64,000 nucleotides of DNA from Tanypteryx hageni. Lineage: Eukaryota; Arthropoda; Insecta; Odonata; Petaluridae. The position numbers and the translations under genes are program-made. The notes beneath the pieces were generated by a model. That model did not search any database. It was not told where the DNA came from and saw nothing but the letters and a program-made list of their open reading frames with translations. This document shows positions 55,001 through 58,000 of the stretch, piece by piece; positions within the stretch are counted from its first letter, which is position 1; every line of letters begins with the position of its first letter. Location of the stretch: NCBI GenBank assembly GCA_028673005.1, contig CM054112.1, positions 192,127,518-192,191,517 of the forward strand, written 5' to 3'.

Positions 55001-58000
55001 ACAGCCATTTTTATCAATCAACTCAAGATAATTTGGGCATTTTTCAGTCAAACAGGAATTGATTGCATCAAAACAGTTCACAAGCTGCACCAAAACCTTC
55101 AATGACAGATACTGGACTTTGCTGTAACATTTAATTTCACTGTAAGCACTGACAATGTATTTAAACAATGCTTCAGATTGTCTGTGGGTGAAATTTGATC
55201 GAGCAAAAAGTAAATACATAATTCTCTGTAATGCTCTCTGTCATTTAGTTCTGAGTAAGAAATTTCAGTACATGTTTTCTTGATGGATGATGCAATGAAA
55301 TTTGACTGTCAGGTGACCAATTTATCTTCAAGTAATTTTATAAATCCCTTTTTAGGCATTCTTTACCAGTGAAGTGGAAGTAACAGAATGCCTTATAGGC
55401 ATGTCTCGTTTGTCCGTCATCTCCTAAACACGGATTTTAATTAAATTAAGCATGAATGATCCTTATTAAAATTTATTGCCCAATCGTGATTTTGAACTGC
55501 ATTCATCAATTAGAACTTCCACTTTACATAACCTCCTATAATAATAGACAAGTGTTGGTTGGTTAGTGATCATTTTATATCATTTATATTTAGAAAACAT
55601 TAAGAGACAATGGTTAAAAATTTTCCATTTGTATTTTCTACAGCTTTTGATATTTCACTATGACCCGGGTTTCGATATGATACATCATCTTCGGGTAAAG
55701 AAATGAGATTACAGAGACAATATATTATACATTGTAGTTTAGTTGTAGTTGTAGTTTATTTATCACATACAGGAAATTCCAATTACATGTGATTTAATAA
55801 ATCTCCCTATATACAATTACTAATAGGGCCGCTATAGGGTATATATCCTCTTCAGCCAGAAAAGGGAGGAGAGAAACCTGGTGCTGGCTTTAGCCTGCTC
55901 TTAATGAAGAGCATCAAGGGAACCAACGGCTTAATGTTCCTTCCAAAGAATGGAGTGTTGATTTGAATGTACTCCTCATTTTCCTTTTTCTCATTGGCTC
56001 GTCCTTGTCTCCTTAGTTCCAACACACACAAATAAGGGGCCAGGCATTCTCGGAAAAAAATCCTACTACAGGATTCAAACTGGATACCACAGTGGCAGAA
56101 CAAGTAAACAACGGGCCCTGGGGCAAGAAAGTTTAGTGACCAACCATACTGATTTTGATGACAATGGACTGTTTAACTTTTTGTATTATTTCTTTGTTTG
56201 GATTTTTAACAGATATGCGGAGAGTCAATCTAATAGATGCTGCTACTCTAATAGGTGTTTTATACCAAGGTGACTGGTGATGGTGATTTGATTTTGACGT
56301 GAGGGCAACTTAGTTGTTTTCCGATGGCACATGCTTTTAAATGTAACCCTTCATACCACGTAGACGACAATGCACTGGTGATATGACGCGGCAACTCAGA
56401 GTTCAAACGATACATATTTACACGTTTTATGACATAACATATTCACATAGCATTCAAGTGAAAGAATTAAGTTTTGGCGATACTTGTTAACATATTTCTG
56501 CAAATGTTTGTTTACCAGTACATTTTTGATCTTTGGTTAGCAACTGGCACATTTCTAGCAAATCATCAACACATCTTTCAAACTGGCATGAATTAAACAT
56601 CGCATCACGTCAAAACTGGTTCACTTTGGAATGAAGGTTCAGGTGACTTTCTAGTGACTTAAGTTGCTGTCAAATCAAAATCAAATCACTGCCACAAGTC
56701 ACCTTGGTATAAAAGCACCCTAAGGATTAAAATTAACGTTTAACATTGAAATAAGTTGCTTCGTTGCTACATATGATTGAATTGGATAACCATTGAAGGC
56801 AAATAAGGGCTCGTGTGGTACCAGTGCTGTACGTGCTTTCGCCGACCCAAGTATTTACACATCTGCATGTCAGCCATGCTGTATTCGAACAGTGATCATA
56901 TTACTGTCGGTGGATGCCACACACACTGCTTGCAACAATACTATCTGCATCATTGCCATGACCCTGGCCATAAAAGCTTGAAAAATAACGTTGCCGACGA
57001 TATCTAAAAGTACGGTATGGGAGCTCACTGTTTCCGGATGTCAAGGTGCCGGCACTGCGCCAGATATGTATATGATACATGTAATGATTCTCAAGGCTAT
57101 TTCATTATCTATTAATTATAGACTATCAAGTGGGTAGCAGACCAGGCCCCAGGGCACTGCTTCGGCCTAGTTTCAACACTAGGGTGTCTGTGTCACTTTA
57201 ACAGATCATGGCGGAGCCAACACACTAACCATTACACCACTGGTCTATGAGGGGGCAAAAGAGACTTGGGAAAGGGGCTAAGAGTAGAGTGGGAGAAGGG
57301 ACTTTGAAGTATCGGTAGCCATCAGACAGACAACCAGGCAGAAATTTTAAAAATGAGAGTGAGTGAACATAAGCGGTCATTCATATTGAAGGACGATTGC
57401 TCACAAACATCTTTTGGAGAAAAACCACAGGAGCTCCTTTTCAGTTAAACTGTTACACGTGATAAGTAAAGCCTTATGGCTAGACGCCCTAGAACAATTG
57501 TGCTGTGTGCTTTCCAGAAATTGTCCTATCCTAAATGAGTATGTTTTACCCACTCATTCATTCTCCACTGCTTGCCATCCCTTACCTTTCCTCTCTGTCA
57601 AAGAACCCTCACTGACATCTCCCATCAGCACCCCTCATTAACCTAGCCCTTTCCCCTCTGACAGTTACCGATACTTCCAAGCCCTTCCCCCCACTTCACT
57701 CTTAACCTCTTTCCTAACCTCCTCCTTCTCTTTTCCCCCCTCATATACTATATATAATATATTGTCTTTGTAACCTCATTTCTTTACCTGAAAATGATGT
57801 ATCACATCAAAACCCAGGTTGTAGTGAAATATTAAAAGCGGTGAAAAATATAAAGTTTTCATTTTATTGTTCATTGTTTTCTAAATGTTTCTGAAGTATT
57901 TTCGCCTCTATTTGTGCCATGCAGTAGTTTTATGTAATCAAGTTCCCTTTGAATTCTATTGGAAGTAGTGTTTCCCAATAAATGACAAACATGGAACACC

